The notes under the pieces were generated by a model. It did no database searches, was not told where the DNA came from, and was given only the letters and a program-made list of their open reading frames with translations. From Sandaracinus amylolyticus (GTDB lineage: Bacteria > Myxococcota_A > Polyangia > Polyangiales > Sandaracinaceae): a stretch of DNA of 64,000 nt. A program made the translations under genes and the position numbers. Position 1 is the first letter of the stretch. Each line of letters opens with the position of its first letter. Where the stretch lies: assembly GCF_021631985.1 (NCBI RefSeq), contig NZ_CP070225.1, positions 1,178,001-1,242,000 of the forward strand, written 5' to 3'. Positions 19,001-25,535 of the stretch are shown here, one piece after another.

Positions 19001-19310
19001 GGCGCGACCGACGACGGGGCCCGCGCTCACCGGGCTGCGCGCGCTCGCGGCCGGCAGCGAGAACACCTGCGCGATCGTGGCCGACGGCACCGTGCGCTGC
19101 TGGGGCGGCGGCGAGGCGACCGGTGACGGCACCGGCGCGGGTGCCTTCGCGCCGGTGAGCGTCGTCGGCGTGACGGGCGCGACGGCGCTTGCGGCCGGCT
19201 GGGGCTTCAACTGCGCGCTGGTGACGGGCGGTCGGGTGATGTGCTGGGGCGACGACGACACGGGGCAATTGGGTCGCGGAGTGGTGATCCCGGTGCGTGG
19301 ATTGCCGTGA
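16026..19310 (+). CDS. Large surface lipoprotein: MopE-type Asp/Cys repeats followed by RCC1-like beta-propeller repeats
   Basis: 1094 residues. A lipoprotein signal (LLAAC, Cys about 21) is followed by an Asp/Ser linker. From about residue 40 to 420 it has Cys-Asp-rich MopE-type units: CNGLDDDCDGLSDEG, CDGIDNNCDGAIDEAG and CDGRDNDCDGTADP, interleaved with YYPDEDGDGYG and YYRDSDGDGYG calcium-binding-type loops. From about 430 to the end there are about 15 RCC1-like blades, each with a 'CALxxGxVxCWGxNxxGQLG' core (AYCWGANDEGQLGDG, RCWGVNGSGQLGAG, WCWGDNAEGELGDG). The protein is probably anchored in the outer membrane and exposed, with calcium-stabilised repeats and a propeller for binding. Its ligand is unknown. 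Repeat element R1 copy A starts directly after the TGA. Confidence 0.88.
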   Translation: MRSLLGPSPLVPLFVVLLAACGGPSSSPPEPDASSPPDDDAGEAPECTSDVACDDDLFCNGAERCVSGACTSGTSPCDEGDACDEEADACVDPCDLDADDDDDGRDSIACGGDDCDDGDRNRFPGNPEVCDASDHDEDCDPRTFGVRDGDGDGFPDGECCNDAPDTRHCGSDCDDTRVAAHRGAADTCNGLDDDCDGLSDEGALRSYYPDEDGDGYGREGATPVMACNAPARHVEDDATDCDDAVRLRNPAATELCDGIDNNCDGAIDEAGSRTYYRDSDGDGYGDPGTTVTRLDCVIPSGHVALGNDCRDGDATIHPGADERCDRIDSDCTLPGAAAGGEDLAEDGDRDGHAPLAATCTAGFPKDDCNDADRFSFLGAPEVCDGRDNDCDGTADPLPAMNAWCGVGYACDGGTCEPRRTIEVGPDDEACALEGTAAYCWGANDEGQLGDGTTGPRPGAVAVTGGFAFEQLAVGPSSSCGVRSDGALLCWGSGASLGEPEGPDRLGPSTPMPGTSDVVEASLRYSNGCLRLRDGRLRCWGVNGSGQLGAGPVGRSDTPIDVIGIDDAVSVDTGGSFACARRRDGTVWCWGAAAQLGRGPTVGDTHVPGLVMGLSGVRQLDLGSLHACALLATGEVRCWGSGSGGLIDGTISTASAPRTVAVGCDVADIAAGSSATCAVCTDGHVRCWGSGLLVGDGVSNGIGRGPLTVAGIDDAVEIAMGQAACVRRATGDVVCWGERGSPAVGDGGHRFAAPVAGISGATAIAAGAQHGCAIVSGAVRCWGASGQGRLGVPAGRPAWGPVDAGVTGASAIALGWRHSCALRGGEVWCWGDNAEGELGDGTLVVRSTAAPVVGGLGTVTSVDAALGTSCATESDGDVFCWGGGGSSFLPGGVDSSTPIEVAIDTGVLALGSGFACGVQPGGLWCWGSNVSGQLGRGDIGGSNGVPMPVMDLASAPARLAVGTRHVCVATDAGVSCWGENGAGQLGDGGMVDAARPTTGPALTGLRALAAGSENTCAIVADGTVRCWGGGEATGDGTGAGAFAPVSVVGVTGATALAAGWGFNCALVTGGRVMCWGDDDTGQLGRGVVIPVRGLP

Positions 19311-19695
19311 GAGGCTTCGGCGTGAGGCGGGGGGTGGAGGGGCCGCCTTGGAGACGTTCGGAGGCGCTTCGGCGTGAGGCGGGGGGTGGAGGGGCCGCCG
19401 CCCTGTGTGCTCCCGGGCTGCTGTCATGAGAGGGCGCGAGCGTCGGGACGCGGTGGTCGCATCGCGGCGCGCGCTTCGCGCTCTGCCGCGATGCTTCGAT
19501 CAGTCTGTGGTCGGCCTCGGCGGCCCCCGTCGCACGAGGGCGTCGGCCCCTCCACCCCCCGCCCGGTACCGCGGTTCTGCCGTCTCGCTGGCTTGGGGTG
19601 AGATGGCTCGCGACCGGTCCGCGCTTCGCCGCGGCCCGGACGCTCGCGTGTAGCACCGCGCTGCGCGCGTGTGCGCGCTGTTGCGCGAGATCGGG
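19311..19695 (+). repeat. Palindromic repeat R1, copy A, with a duplicated left arm
   Basis: Begins immediately after the stop codon at 19308-19310. An arm from about 19378 to 19404 (starting GGCGGGGGGTGGAGGGG) pairs with its complement at about 19537-19563 over 27 positions with one mismatch. Between the arms lies a second hairpin, GCATCGCGGC / GCCGCGATGC. Downstream of the right arm is a conserved tail (CCCGGTACCGCGGTTCTGCC, then GCGGCCCGGACGCTCGCG). The first 33 bases of the left end are duplicated (19313-19345 and again from 19364), a unique feature of this copy. No coding potential. Confidence 0.85.
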
Positions 19696-19739
19696 GAGGG
19701 CGCGCGGACGTGCGGTCACGGATCGCTCGGCGAGCGCGC

Positions 19740-20130
19740 GGAGCGAGATCGAACGAGCGTCGCAGTGAGCGTCCGAGTGCGCGAGCGCGCGCCAGCGCGC
19801 CCTCGAGCGAACGTGCACGCCGAAGCCTCACGGTGAGCACCCTGATCGTTCTCGAGATCACCTCACCGCAAGCCGACGAGCATGTCCGCGAGATCACGCC
19901 CGCGAGCACGTTCTGCGGGGACTCGAGATCGCGCGCTCGCGAAGCAACCCCACCACGAGCGGCCCGCTCGACACGGCTCAAACGAAACAGCTGTGAGCGC
20001 GAGCGCGAGCGCGCGCCAGCGCGCCCTCGAGCGAACGTGCACACCGAAGCCTCACGGTGAGCACCCAGATCGTCCTCGAGATCACGCTCTCGAGCGCGAC
20101 GCGCGCGTCCTCGAGAGCACGCCACCTGGA
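19740..20130 (+). repeat. Repeat R4, one partial and one full copy
   Basis: The block GAACGTGCACNCCGAAGCCT / CACGGTGAGCACC followed by GATCGT and CTCGAGATCAC occurs at about 19810-19865 and again at about 20030-20080. The full copy also contains GCGGGGACTCGAGATCGCG and GAAGCAACCCCACCACGAGC (about 19915-19965). The same modules recur at 20865-21145. The two sets flank the four-helix-bundle gene. GC-rich and non-coding as far as can be seen. Confidence 0.8.
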
Positions 20131-20378
20131 GGCCGGAGTGGGTCGCTCGGGCTTCTCGAGCGTGCCGGCGTGCTCGGCGGCGTCGAGGCCGGGCCCTGCG
20201 GGCCCGCCGCTCCACGAAATCGACAGCGAGCAAACAGCGGCTCGCCATCGATTTCGCTCCGCGGTCGCTTCGCGAGCCCCGACCCCGCCTCCGCGCGCCT
20301 GCGGGGGTGCTGCGCACCCGAGCTCGGGTCGGCTCGCACGGACGCGAGTCGAACCTCGAGGCGGGCGCGGAGACGACG

Positions 20379-20693
20379 ATGCTCAGGATCTACACGGACG
20401 CGGTCGAGCTGGTGCGCGATGCAGCGCGGCTCGGCGAGGCGGTGAAGCCGCGCAGCGCGGAGCTGGCGCGACAGCTCGAGCGGGCAGCGATCAGCGTGCC
20501 GCTCAACCTCGCGGAGGCCGACGGCGTGCGCGGCGGGAACCGACGGCTGCGCAACCTGACGGCGCTCGGGAGCGCGCGGGAGGTGAGCGCGTGCCTGGAC
20601 GTGATCGAGGCGCTCGGGGCGGCGCGGGTGGATGCCGCGATGCGCGCGCGGCTGGATCGGATCATCGGGACGCTGGTGCGCTGCACGCGGTGA
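20379..20693 (+). CDS. Four-helix-bundle protein of the S23 / 23S rRNA-intervening-sequence family
   Basis: 104 residues from ATG 20379. The sequence fits the family (TIGR02436-type): LARQLERAAISVPLNLAEA (residues 30-48) corresponds to the signature 'Lx.QlxRAaxSIxxNiaEG', and ALGSAREVSACLDVIEALG (about 65-83) to the 'GSlxEvxxxLxxAxxLG' helix. The reading frame continues 72 bp upstream, but that part is GC-biased and unlike the family. S23-like proteins were first found in intervening sequences of 23S rRNA and related bundles serve as accessory proteins (Avd) of diversity-generating retroelements; no reverse transcriptase or rRNA is present here. The gene lies alone between two sets of R4 repeats and is closed by a terminator, suggesting a small mobile cassette. 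Confidence 0.88.
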   Translation: MLRIYTDAVELVRDAARLGEAVKPRSAELARQLERAAISVPLNLAEADGVRGGNRRLRNLTALGSAREVSACLDVIEALGAARVDAAMRARLDRIIGTLVRCTR

Positions 20694-20698
20694 GTGAG

Positions 20699-20731
20699 AC
20701 GAGCCGGCGGTCGCGAGGCCGCCGGCTCGTG
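20699..20731 (+). terminator. Terminator-type hairpin after the four-helix-bundle gene
   Basis: ACGAGCCGGCGG pairs perfectly with CCGCCGGCTCGT around a short GC-rich loop. It begins 6 nt after the stop codon. Only two T follow, so termination strength is uncertain. Confidence 0.75.
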
Positions 20732-20732
20732 T

Positions 20733-20830
20733 TGCGAGTGCGAGTGCGGGAGCGGGGGCGGGCGCGAGTGCGAGTGCGAGTGCGAGTGCGGGTGCGAGTG
20801 CGAGTGCGAGGGCGAGTGCGGGTGCGGGGG
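20733..20830. repeat. Hexanucleotide microsatellite (GCGAGT)n with variants
   Basis: About 16 units of GCGAGT or one-base variants (GCGGGT, GCGAGG, GCGGGA). It directly follows the terminator hairpin and precedes the second R4 set. Non-coding. Confidence 0.85.
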
Positions 20831-20864
20831 CTCGAGATCGCGAGCGCGTCGATGATTCAGGCGC

Positions 20865-21145
20865 GTCCTCGAGAGCACGCTCTCCCGAGCACGATCCGCG
20901 GGGACTCGAGATCGCGCCCGTGCGAAGCAACCCCACCACGAGCGGCCCGCGTGCCGAGACCCAAACGACACAGCTGTGAGCGCGAGCGCGCGCCAGCGCG
21001 CCCTTGCGCGAACGTGCACACCGAAGCCTCACGGTGAGCACCCAGATCGTCCTCGAGATCGCGCCATCGCGAGCGACGAGCGCGTCCTCGAGATCACACC
21101 CTCGAGCACGATCCGCGGGGACTCGAGAGTCCTCGATCACGGCAC
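20865..21145 (+). repeat. Repeat R4, downstream copies
   Basis: Carries, in the same order as 19880-20130: CGCGTCCTCGAGAGCACG, GCGGGGACTCGAGATCGCG, GAAGCAACCCCACCACGAGC, CAGCTGTGAGCGCGAGCG, GTGCACACCGAAGCCTCACG and AGCACCCAGATCGTCCTCGA. A truncated copy of the GCGGGGACTCGAGA module ends at about 21130. Direct orientation relative to the upstream set. Confidence 0.82.
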
Positions 21146-21214
21146 CGCTTGCGACGCGTCGTTTGCCTCGCGCCACCTCGCGCCGCTACCGTCGCGCTCT
21201 CGAAGGAGGTCCCC

Positions 21215-21838
21215 GTGCAGATCGACTATCCGCGCCTCATGCGCCTGCTCACCCGCTGCGAAGAGCTCGCCACCGCCACCGACACCGACCCAGCCGTCGC
21301 TCGCGTTCATCGCGAGCGTCTCGCCCCCGAGGCCGGCGCTTTTCGCTCGGCCTACGACGCACTGCCCGCCGCCGAGACGACCTCCGCCACCGAGCGTCGC
21401 GAGGCCCACGCCGCGCTCGACCGCATCGATCAGCCGTTCCGCAAGGCGCGCGCGATCGCGAAGGCCTACGTCTCCGAGCTCAGCACGCCCGACACGCTGA
21501 AGACCCTGCGCACCGACACCGATCGGCTGCTCGCGATCGAGGCGCTCCTCGACACGCTGGAGGAGCGCGCGGAGGGCGGCGCCGAGTGGGCGCGCGAGGA
21601 GCTCGCCGGCGCGTTCGGGACGCTCGCGCCCGACGTGATCCGCGAGCTCGGCGAGGTCGTCGCCGCCGATGCGCAGCTCTCGAGCGCGCGCGACGCGCGA
21701 GCGAGGGCGTACGGCCCCGCGTACGAGCGCTACCTCCACTTCAAGAACGTGGTGCGCCAGGCCTACGGGGCGCGCTCGCCGCAGTACCGCCGCATCCACA
21801 TCCGCCAGATCGATCGCGAGACCGAACCGACCGAGTGA
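21215..21838 (+). CDS. Unknown helical protein of 207 residues
   Basis: No family recognised. The start is GTG 21215 because AAGGAGG lies 5 nt upstream; the frame is open further but is low-complexity there. The protein is almost entirely helical and charged (MQIDYPRLMRLLTRCEELA, RREAHAALDRIDQPFRKAR, LLAIEALLDTLEERAEGG) with no Cys clusters, signal peptide or membrane segment. It ends in a basic-aromatic stretch (AYERYLHFKNVVRQAYG, YRRIHIRQIDRETEP), which could contact nucleic acid or a partner; this is speculation. It stands between repeats on both sides and is followed by a hairpin 20 nt after its stop. Confidence 0.75.
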   Translation: MQIDYPRLMRLLTRCEELATATDTDPAVARVHRERLAPEAGAFRSAYDALPAAETTSATERREAHAALDRIDQPFRKARAIAKAYVSELSTPDTLKTLRTDTDRLLAIEALLDTLEERAEGGAEWAREELAGAFGTLAPDVIRELGEVVAADAQLSSARDARARAYGPAYERYLHFKNVVRQAYGARSPQYRRIHIRQIDRETEPTE

Positions 21839-21858
21839 TCGCGCGCTCGCGCGGACAT

Positions 21859-21894
21859 CGAGGCCCGAGTCGCGCGCACGCGGCTCGGGCCTCG
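21859..21894 (+). terminator. Hairpin after the 21215 gene
   Basis: CGAGGCCCGAG (21859-21869) pairs perfectly with CTCGGGCCTCG (21884-21894). No T run follows. Likely a transcript 3' end. Confidence 0.7.
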
Positions 21895-21899
21895 TCGCT

Positions 21900-22195
21900 T
21901 CGACGCTCGCGACGACACCGACGACGCTCGCGACGACACCGACGACGCTCGCCACCACACCGACGACGCTCACGACCACGCCGACGACGCTCACGACCAC
22001 GCCGACGAGCGCTCCGACCACGCCGACGAGCGCTCCGACCACGCCGACGAGCGCTCCGACCGGGCCAACGAGGGCGCCGATCAGCCCGACGAGCCCTCCG
22101 ACCACACCGACGAGCCGTCCCACCAGCCCGACGACCGTCCCACCAGCCCCACGCGCCGTCCCACCAGCCCGGCCGAGCCCCTACCAGCTCCATCG
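21900..22195. repeat. 21-bp minisatellite, about 13-14 degenerate copies
   Basis: The unit is 21 bp, e.g. CGACGCTCGCGACGACACCGA, shifting gradually to GACGAGCGCTCCGACCACGCC and then to GACGAGCCGTCCCACCAGCC. Because 21 is a multiple of three, both strands read as heptapeptide repeats (ATTPTTL-like on plus, GALVGVV-like on minus), but neither has a plausible start or context. The remaining DNA up to 22395 shows nothing recognisable. Confidence 0.85.
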
Positions 22196-22395
22196 GGCGT
22201 CTGAACGCATCATTCCTGATAACTGCAGAATGACGCGGTCCCGGGTCCGCACCGCGATCAACTCCCGGACGCTCCGCCCGCCGGGCGCGCGCCGCCTCGT
22301 CGCGTCACCGCGCGCCCGGCGCGGCCTGCACGCCGCAGGGGCGCTCGGTTCCGCGCTTCGTCGCGCGGCACGTCGCTTGAGTAGTGCGCGCTCGA

Positions 22396-24900
22396 ATGCG
22401 CGCTCTCTCCATCTCGATCCTCTGCGTCGTCCTCGCCGCCTGCACCAACGAGCCACGCGCTCCGATGGCCATGAGCGACGGCGAGGTCGGCGTCGTCGCG
22501 TCCGAGCTCACCGCCGCGCAGCGTCGCGTGCGCGCCGGACAGATCCGCGATGCCGCCTACGCGTCGGGCATCACCCAGGGCTGGCTGCTCGCGGGCATCG
22601 CCGACGCCGAGACCCAGATGTCGCACTGCTGGCGCGAGCTCACCTGGGCCTGCCAGGGGCCCAACAGCAGCGACTGCGGGGGCGGACCGGTGGTGGCGGG
22701 CGCGGGCGACGGACCCTGCTCGGCGCGCCAGGGCGGCCTCGGCATGTTCCAGTTCGACGCGGGCACCTTCGAGGACACGCTGCGCCGCGAGGGCAACCGC
22801 ATCCTCAGCATCGCGGGCAACACCCAGGCGGCGGTCGACTTCGTCGCCGGCATGGTGATCCGCAGCGCGTACATCTCGGGCGTCGACACCCGCGCCCAGG
22901 CGATCGCGTGGATGAACGGCGTGCGGGTCGGCAACGCGCGGTGGGATCCCTGGATCCGCACCGTCACCCACTACTACAACGGCTGCGCGCCGAGCTACTC
23001 GTGCTTCTCGCAGCGCTACGCGCACTACCGCGACAACACGCGCAACGTCTACAACGAGATGGGCGCGACGTTCTGGGTCGTGCCGCGCTGCACGCCCGCC
23101 GCCGAGTCGTGCAACGGCGACGACGACGACTGCGACGGACGCACCGACGAGAACGTGACGCGCGCGTGCTCGAGCGCGTGCGGCGCGGGCACCCAGGCGT
23201 GCTCGGGCGGCGGATGGGGCGCGTGCGACGCGCCGCAGCCCGTCACCGAGTCGTGCAACGGTCGCGACGACGACTGCGACTCGCGCACCGACGAGGGCGA
23301 TCTCTGCGAGGTCGCGCTGCTCAACGAGCAGCCCGCGGCGTACGCGGCGCCGCGCTCGACCGACGTCGACGCCGACGGGCGCGCCGATCTCTGCGCGCGC
23401 GGCTACGGCGGCGTGCGCTGCTGGACCGCGAGCGCGAGCGGCTGGAGCGCGCCCTGGGCCGCGATCCCGTGGAGCGACGCGAGCGGCTGGAACGACGTGA
23501 CGAACTACGCGACGTTGCGCATGGGCGACGTGAACGGCGACGGACGCGCCGACGTGTGCGCGCGCTCGAACGCCGACGTGATCTGCGCGCTCTCGAGCGC
23601 CTCCGGCTTCGGCGCGCACACGACGTGGCGCGCCGGGCTCTCCGACGACAGCGGGTGGAGCGCGCCCCGCTACTACACGACGCTGCGCCTCGCCGACGTG
23701 AACGGCGACGGGCGCGACGATCTCTGCGCGCGCGATCGCGCGGGCTTCGGGTGCTGGCTCTCCGACGGCGCGCGCTTCGATCGCCGCATCGAGGGCCCGC
23801 GGTGGAGCGACGAGAGCGGGTGGGGCGCCGCGAAGCACTACGGGACGATCCGCATGGGCGATCTCGACGGTGATCGTCGCGCCGACGTGTGCGCGCGCGC
23901 GGCGGCGGGCGTCGAGTGCTGGCGCTCGAGCGGCGACGCGTTCGACACGCGCATCGAGGGCCCGCGGTGGAGCGACGAGAGCGGCTGGGGCGCGATGCGC
24001 TACTGGAGCACGCTGCGCCTCGTCGACTTCGACGGCGACGGGCGCGGTGATCTCTGCGCGCGCAGCTCGACGGATCTGCGCTGCGTGCGCGGCACCGGGA
24101 GCGGCTTCGGCGAGCCGGTGATCGTGCATCCGATGTCGGACGCGAGCGGCTGGAGCGACATCGCCAACTACGCGACGCTGCGGGTCGGCGATCTCGACGG
24201 CGACGGCGCCGACGATCTCTGCGCGCGCGCCAACGCGGGCGTCACCTGCTTCGCGTGGGACGGCAGCGCGTTCGTGCAGCGCAGCGGCCCCGAGTGGAGC
24301 GACGACTCGGGCTGGTCGCAGGCGCGTCACTACCAGACGATCCGCCTCGCCGACTTCGACGGCGACGGGCTCGACGACGTGTGCGCGCGCGCCGGCGCGG
24401 GGTGGCGCTGTCATCGGTCGAACGGCGAGGGCTTCGGCGCGGCGGTGACGTTCGAGGAGCTCACCGACGCGGGCGGATGGATCGAGCCGCGCTACTGGTC
24501 GACGATCCTCTCCGCGGGCCACGCGTGCCGCGCCGAGATGGAGTCGTGCAACGGTCGCGACGACGACTGCGACGGCGAGATCGACGAGCACGCGACCGAG
24601 GAGATCTGCAACGGCGTCGACGACGACTGCGACGGCGAGATCGACGAGCACGCGGGCGACGAGTCGTGCAACGGGCGCGACGACGACTGCGACGGCGAGG
24701 TCGACGACGGGCTCTCGTGCGAGCCGCCGGCGACCGGCGATGGCGGGATCGGCGCGGCGCCGGACGGCGGCGTCGGCATGCACCACGGCGGCACGATGAG
24801 CGGTGGCTGCACCGCCGGCGGCGCGGGAACGGGCGCGCGTCCGTTCGCGGTGCTGCTGGTGCTCGGGGCGATCCTGGCGGCACGGCGCCGTCGCGCCTGA
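22396..24900 (+). CDS. Surface lipoprotein: lysozyme-like domain, MopE motifs, FG-GAP/VCBS repeats, MYXO-CTERM-like tail
   Basis: 834 residues. A lipobox (VVLAAC, Cys about 16) opens the protein. Residues about 45-220 resemble a transglycosylase-like fold (GWLLAGIADAETQMSHC, GGLGMFQFDAGTFEDTL, AIAWMNGVRVG). MopE-type Cys/Asp units flank the centre (SCNGDDDDCDGRTDE; later three of the form CNGRDDDCDGEIDE). Between about 315 and 710 there are about eight FG-GAP/VCBS-like repeats (GDVNGDGRADVCARS, GDLDGDGADDLCARA) alternating with 'WSDxSGW' strands. The C-terminus is a Gly/Cys stretch (MSGGCTAGG), a hydrophobic segment (PFAVLLVLGAILAA) and RRRR, the layout of a MYXO-CTERM sorting signal. Having both a lipobox and a C-terminal sorting tail is odd. 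A peptidoglycan role is inference. Confidence 0.82.
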   Translation: MRALSISILCVVLAACTNEPRAPMAMSDGEVGVVASELTAAQRRVRAGQIRDAAYASGITQGWLLAGIADAETQMSHCWRELTWACQGPNSSDCGGGPVVAGAGDGPCSARQGGLGMFQFDAGTFEDTLRREGNRILSIAGNTQAAVDFVAGMVIRSAYISGVDTRAQAIAWMNGVRVGNARWDPWIRTVTHYYNGCAPSYSCFSQRYAHYRDNTRNVYNEMGATFWVVPRCTPAAESCNGDDDDCDGRTDENVTRACSSACGAGTQACSGGGWGACDAPQPVTESCNGRDDDCDSRTDEGDLCEVALLNEQPAAYAAPRSTDVDADGRADLCARGYGGVRCWTASASGWSAPWAAIPWSDASGWNDVTNYATLRMGDVNGDGRADVCARSNADVICALSSASGFGAHTTWRAGLSDDSGWSAPRYYTTLRLADVNGDGRDDLCARDRAGFGCWLSDGARFDRRIEGPRWSDESGWGAAKHYGTIRMGDLDGDRRADVCARAAAGVECWRSSGDAFDTRIEGPRWSDESGWGAMRYWSTLRLVDFDGDGRGDLCARSSTDLRCVRGTGSGFGEPVIVHPMSDASGWSDIANYATLRVGDLDGDGADDLCARANAGVTCFAWDGSAFVQRSGPEWSDDSGWSQARHYQTIRLADFDGDGLDDVCARAGAGWRCHRSNGEGFGAAVTFEELTDAGGWIEPRYWSTILSAGHACRAEMESCNGRDDDCDGEIDEHATEEICNGVDDDCDGEIDEHAGDESCNGRDDDCDGEVDDGLSCEPPATGDGGIGAAPDGGVGMHHGGTMSGGCTAGGAGTGARPFAVLLVLGAILAARRRRA

Positions 24901-24946
24901 CCCGTCCGGACGAGCGGGACGGGAATGACGCGCGAGCGTCACGGCG

Positions 24947-24952
24947 TACAGT
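24947..24952 (+). promoter_or_regulatory. -10 box (TACAGT) 6 nt before GTG 24959
   Basis: TACAGT at 24947-24952 with AATGAC 17 bp upstream as a weak -35. No SD precedes the GTG. Confidence 0.4.
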
Positions 24953-24958
24953 AGCGCC

Positions 24959-25432
24959 GTGCGCTCGCGCGACCCCTACCGGAGCCCCGCGCCGCCCCCG
25001 CCCGGGAAGCCGCGCGGCGTCGTGGTGCGCCGCGCCGACTCACCCGACGAGCTCGAGCGCCGCGACGACGAGCGACGCCGCGCACGCCAGCGCGCGCAGA
25101 GCGCACGCACGGTGATCGAGCTGGAGGAGGCGCGACGCCGCGGCGCGATCGTCGCGCGGGCCCAGGGCGCCGCGCTGATCGCGATCGGGCTCGTGTCGTG
25201 CGCCCTGTCGATGTCGCACCTCGACGCGGGCTACTACCACCCGCGCTCGATCGTCGTCGCGGGCGGCGCGCTGAGCGCGGGGCTCTGGCTCGTGGTGTTC
25301 GGCGCGGGCGGCGCGACGTCGCTGCGCGACGCGCCGTCCTGGGTCGCGTTCGGCGCGGTGCTGTCGTTGCTCGGCGGCGCGGTGTTCGGGGCGACCCGGC
25401 TGGTCGATCTCCTCGCGTGGATCGCGGGCTGA
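24959..25432 (+). CDS. Small integral membrane protein, function unknown
   Basis: 157 residues from GTG 24959. The N-terminal 65 residues are hydrophilic: Pro-rich (YRSPAPPPPGKPRG), then a charged helix (DELERRDDERRRARQRAQ). Three hydrophobic segments follow: about 67-85 (AQGAALIAIGLVSCALSM), about 98-118 (VVAGGALSAGLWLVVFGAG) and about 128-152 (VAFGAVLSLLGGAVFGATRLV). No family is recognised. The basic helix before the first membrane segment predicts a cytoplasmic N-terminus. It stands alone between two lipoprotein genes, all on the plus strand. Confidence 0.72.
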   Translation: MRSRDPYRSPAPPPPGKPRGVVVRRADSPDELERRDDERRRARQRAQSARTVIELEEARRRGAIVARAQGAALIAIGLVSCALSMSHLDAGYYHPRSIVVAGGALSAGLWLVVFGAGGATSLRDAPSWVAFGAVLSLLGGAVFGATRLVDLLAWIAG

Positions 25433-25535
25433 CCCTCGCCGGAGTGCTCGTCCCGCAGGCCCCGGACGGTAGGGACCTGCGCGCGAGCGGATCTCCGCCT
25501 TTGATCCGTGCGGCATCCGGCCTCATGTGGTCGCG

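Noticed and set aside
19378-19563. R1 copies as CRISPR or as integron attC sites
   Set aside because: They are dispersed single copies with long arms, not regularly spaced short repeats, and there is no cas or integrase gene.
21137-22123. Long minus-strand open frame with GALVGVV heptapeptide repeats that looks like a membrane protein
   Set aside because: It is the reverse of a 21-bp minisatellite plus the antisense of the 21215 gene, which has a clear SD. No start or context supports it.
19311-22395. Diversity-generating retroelement around the four-helix-bundle gene
   Set aside because: No reverse transcriptase, no template/variable repeat pair with adenine-specific changes. The Avd-like resemblance alone is not enough.
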